DNA from: Absicoccus intestinalis
GTDB taxonomy: Bacteria; Bacillota_I; Bacilli_A; Erysipelotrichales; Erysipelotrichaceae
Length of the DNA stretch: 64,000 nucleotides
Direction: 5' to 3'
NCBI RefSeq assembly: GCF_033971885.1
Contig: NZ_JALBUS010000008.1
Location: 39,919-103,918 of the forward strand
Both the position numbers and the translations under genes were made by a program. Under the pieces are notes generated by a model. The model had not been told where the DNA came from, made no database searches, and saw only the letters and a program-made list of their open reading frames with translations. Below are positions 63,151 to 64,000 of the stretch, in pieces (position 1 is the first letter of the stretch; each line of letters begins with the position of its first letter).

Positions 63151-63159
63151 TGGTAAAAT
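63151..63159 (+). promoter_or_regulatory. Extended -10, leaderless arrangement
   Basis: TG-G-TAAAAT ends 6 nt before the ATG at 63166, with no ribosome site between. Confidence 0.6.
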
Positions 63160-63165
63160 ATAGAT

Positions 63166-63555
63166 ATGAAAAAAATCAATGAATTCTCAATCTGGCTGCT
63201 CCATTGGATCGAAGTGATCATGGCGATCATCTTGATCTTAGTCGTCGTGATCCAATGTTTTGATATCATTGCCCAATTGCCATCCTTCTTCTTTAATAAA
63301 GTACCGCTTTCTGATGTTTTATCGTATGTCTTCAACTTTATCATCACGATTGAATTCGTTCGCATGTTGTTGATTCATTCGATGGAAAGTGTCACCGAAG
63401 TATTGATCTTTGCGATTGCACGAAGCATCATTGTTGGCCATCCAGAAGCAATAGCTCTATTTTTTGAAATTTGTTGCATATTCTTATTGTTGTCGGCAAG
63501 GAAATACCTGCTGTTTGAAAATGAATTGGAAAAAGAAAACGAAGAAGATCAATAG
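63166..63555 (+). CDS. PsiE-like small membrane protein
   Basis: The 129-residue protein has four hydrophobic segments (about 10-32, 45-65, 75-95, 98-115) and resembles the phosphate-starvation-inducible PsiE family (LHWIEVIMAIILILVVVIQC, VFNFIITIEFVRMLLIH, ARSIIVG). The function of PsiE is not known. It is divergent from the aconitase gene and convergent with the next gene, overlapping it by 7 nt. Confidence 0.8.
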   Translation: MKKINEFSIWLLHWIEVIMAIILILVVVIQCFDIIAQLPSFFFNKVPLSDVLSYVFNFIITIEFVRMLLIHSMESVTEVLIFAIARSIIVGHPEAIALFFEICCIFLLLSARKYLLFENELEKENEEDQ

Positions 63556-63570
63556 TCTTCTTCGTTTTCT
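63534..63570. terminator. Bidirectional terminator palindrome in overlapping gene ends
   Basis: Perfect 15-bp arms AGAAAACGAAGAAGA and TCTTCTTCGTTTTCT flank the 7-base loop TCAATAG. The loop is exactly the overlap of the two convergent genes and holds both stop codons. Confidence 0.75.
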
Positions 63571-63812
63571 GTATCTTCACTATCCAATAAGATCTCACGA
63601 TTCTTTGATACTACAATATAGGTGCCCTCTTTTGGATACTCTTCATCGGTTGAATCCGAGAGAATTTCTAATTCACATGGATAGCCATTGGCTTCCAATT
63701 CTTGAATCAAACCTTCTTTTCCTAATTTTTTTGTTAAGTTGCGACCACATGCACAATTGCCATATTGATCCAAACATTGATAAACCCAGTCTGGAATTGT
63801 CTTTTTTGCCAT
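63549..63812 (-). CDS. Small soluble protein of unknown function
   Basis: I do not recognise this 87-residue protein. It has a pair of Cys (GNCACGRN, about 19-26) and another Cys near residue 46, a basic first half and a very acidic end (DSEDTENEEDY). The start at 63812 is clear: AGGAGGGGAT lies before it and a promoter before that. The longer frame to 63977 crosses the promoter and the insertion sequence end. Its last codons mirror those of the convergent gene. Confidence 0.75.
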   Translation of the reverse strand: MAKKTIPDWVYQCLDQYGNCACGRNLTKKLGKEGLIQELEANGYPCELEILSDSTDEEYPKEGTYIVVSKNREILLDSEDTENEEDY

Positions 63813-63839
63813 GATGTATCCCCTCCTAGAATAATCTGT

Positions 63840-63868
63840 ATTATACTCGAAAAGAAAAAGGGAGGCAA
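63840..63868 (-). promoter_or_regulatory. Promoter of the small soluble protein gene
   Basis: TTGCCT (63863-63868), a 17-bp spacer and TATAAT (63840-63845) on the minus strand, with a leader of about 20 nt. Confidence 0.7.
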
Positions 63869-63878
63869 GCCTCTGATA

Positions 63879-64000
63879 TGATCCCCTAAAAGTAGACAGT
63901 ACAAATACACAAAATGTACTGCCCTGCTTTTGGGGGATTTTATTATGGGACGAAAAGCCAAATATACATTTGAACAAAAGCTACAAGCTGTATTGGATTA
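63879..64000 (+). mobile_element. Left end of an IS3-family-like insertion sequence (cut by window edge)
   Basis: The end begins TGATCCCCTAAAAGTAGACA and is followed by an imperfect inverted repeat and a transposase-like start codon, so it reads as the left terminus of an IS3/IS150-type element. The right end and target duplication are outside the window, so the boundary is approximate. Confidence 0.7.
63945..64000 (+). CDS. Transposase OrfA-like helix-turn-helix protein (partial)
   Basis: Only the first 18 codons are in the window: MGRKAKYTFEQKLQAVLD, which matches the start of IS3/IS150-family OrfA proteins that bind the element's ends. GGGGG lies 8 nt before the ATG, inside the 3' arm of a hairpin. 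Confidence 0.75.
   Translation, partial: MGRKAKYTFEQKLQAVLD

Noticed and set aside
63813..63977. Extension of the small soluble protein gene
   Set aside because: It would cross the TATAAT promoter and the end of the insertion sequence; the ATG at 63812 has a strong ribosome site.

Overview
The window reads as a chromosomal segment from a low-GC Gram-positive bacterium, most likely a gut Erysipelotrichia-type Firmicute. The reasons are AT-rich intergenic DNA, strong Shine-Dalgarno sites, a short division/cell-wall (dcw) cluster, LytR-CpsA-Psr (LCP) proteins, FemX/MurM-type enzymes and a lysine riboswitch. The lineage is inferred from style and gene order, not from a marker gene. Almost everything is on the minus strand; only a membrane protein (2268-3371), a PsiE-like protein (63166-63555) and a partial transposase at the right edge are on the plus strand. 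I saw no rRNA, tRNA or CRISPR array.

Layout, left to right. 1-5.5 kb: a putative glycoside hydrolase, a hotdog thioesterase, a membrane protein and two tandem VanY-like carboxypeptidases. 5.6-8.2 kb: a three-gene amino-acid ABC importer behind a full lysine riboswitch with promoter and terminator, so lysine is the likely substrate. 8.2-9.0 kb: a zinc-ribbon/GYF membrane protein. 9.1-43.7 kb: a very large cell-surface polysaccharide locus. It holds dTDP-rhamnose synthesis (rmlA, C, B, D), a LicD transferase with an IspD/TarI-like cytidylyltransferase (a polyol- or choline-phosphate decoration), an initiating undecaprenyl-phosphate sugar transferase, many GT2 and one GT4 enzymes, two sets of multi-membrane-span proteins with lipid-sugar synthases, a Wzx-like flippase, a Wzm/Wzt-type ABC exporter and two LCP ligases. 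A MerR regulator fused to a methyltransferase sits inside it, and the rmlA promoter has the shape of a MerR-activated promoter. One membrane protein gene in the locus is broken by a frameshift.

43.8-53.3 kb: wall remodelling and modification. This includes a 1186-residue secreted enzyme (C39-like peptidase, ricin-type lectin repeats, GH25 lysozyme), a beta-lactamase-like serine hydrolase, a four-gene SGNH / DUF4358 / MBOAT / DHHW cassette that looks like polysaccharide O-acylation, and an NlpC/P60 lipoprotein. 53.3-59.7 kb: a compact dcw cluster, mraZ-rsmH-ftsL-PBP-ftsA-ftsZ. 59.8-63.1 kb: a FemX/MurM-like enzyme and an aconitase. 63.1-64 kb: a PsiE-like gene, a small unknown gene and the left end of an IS3-like insertion sequence.

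Read together, most of the window builds, exports, attaches, decorates and trims the cell envelope and feeds into division. Two non-feature patterns stand out: several isolated genes have promoters placed so that the transcript would start at or next to the ATG (leaderless mRNAs), and both convergent gene pairs end in perfect palindromes that encode the same terminal residues on both strands.
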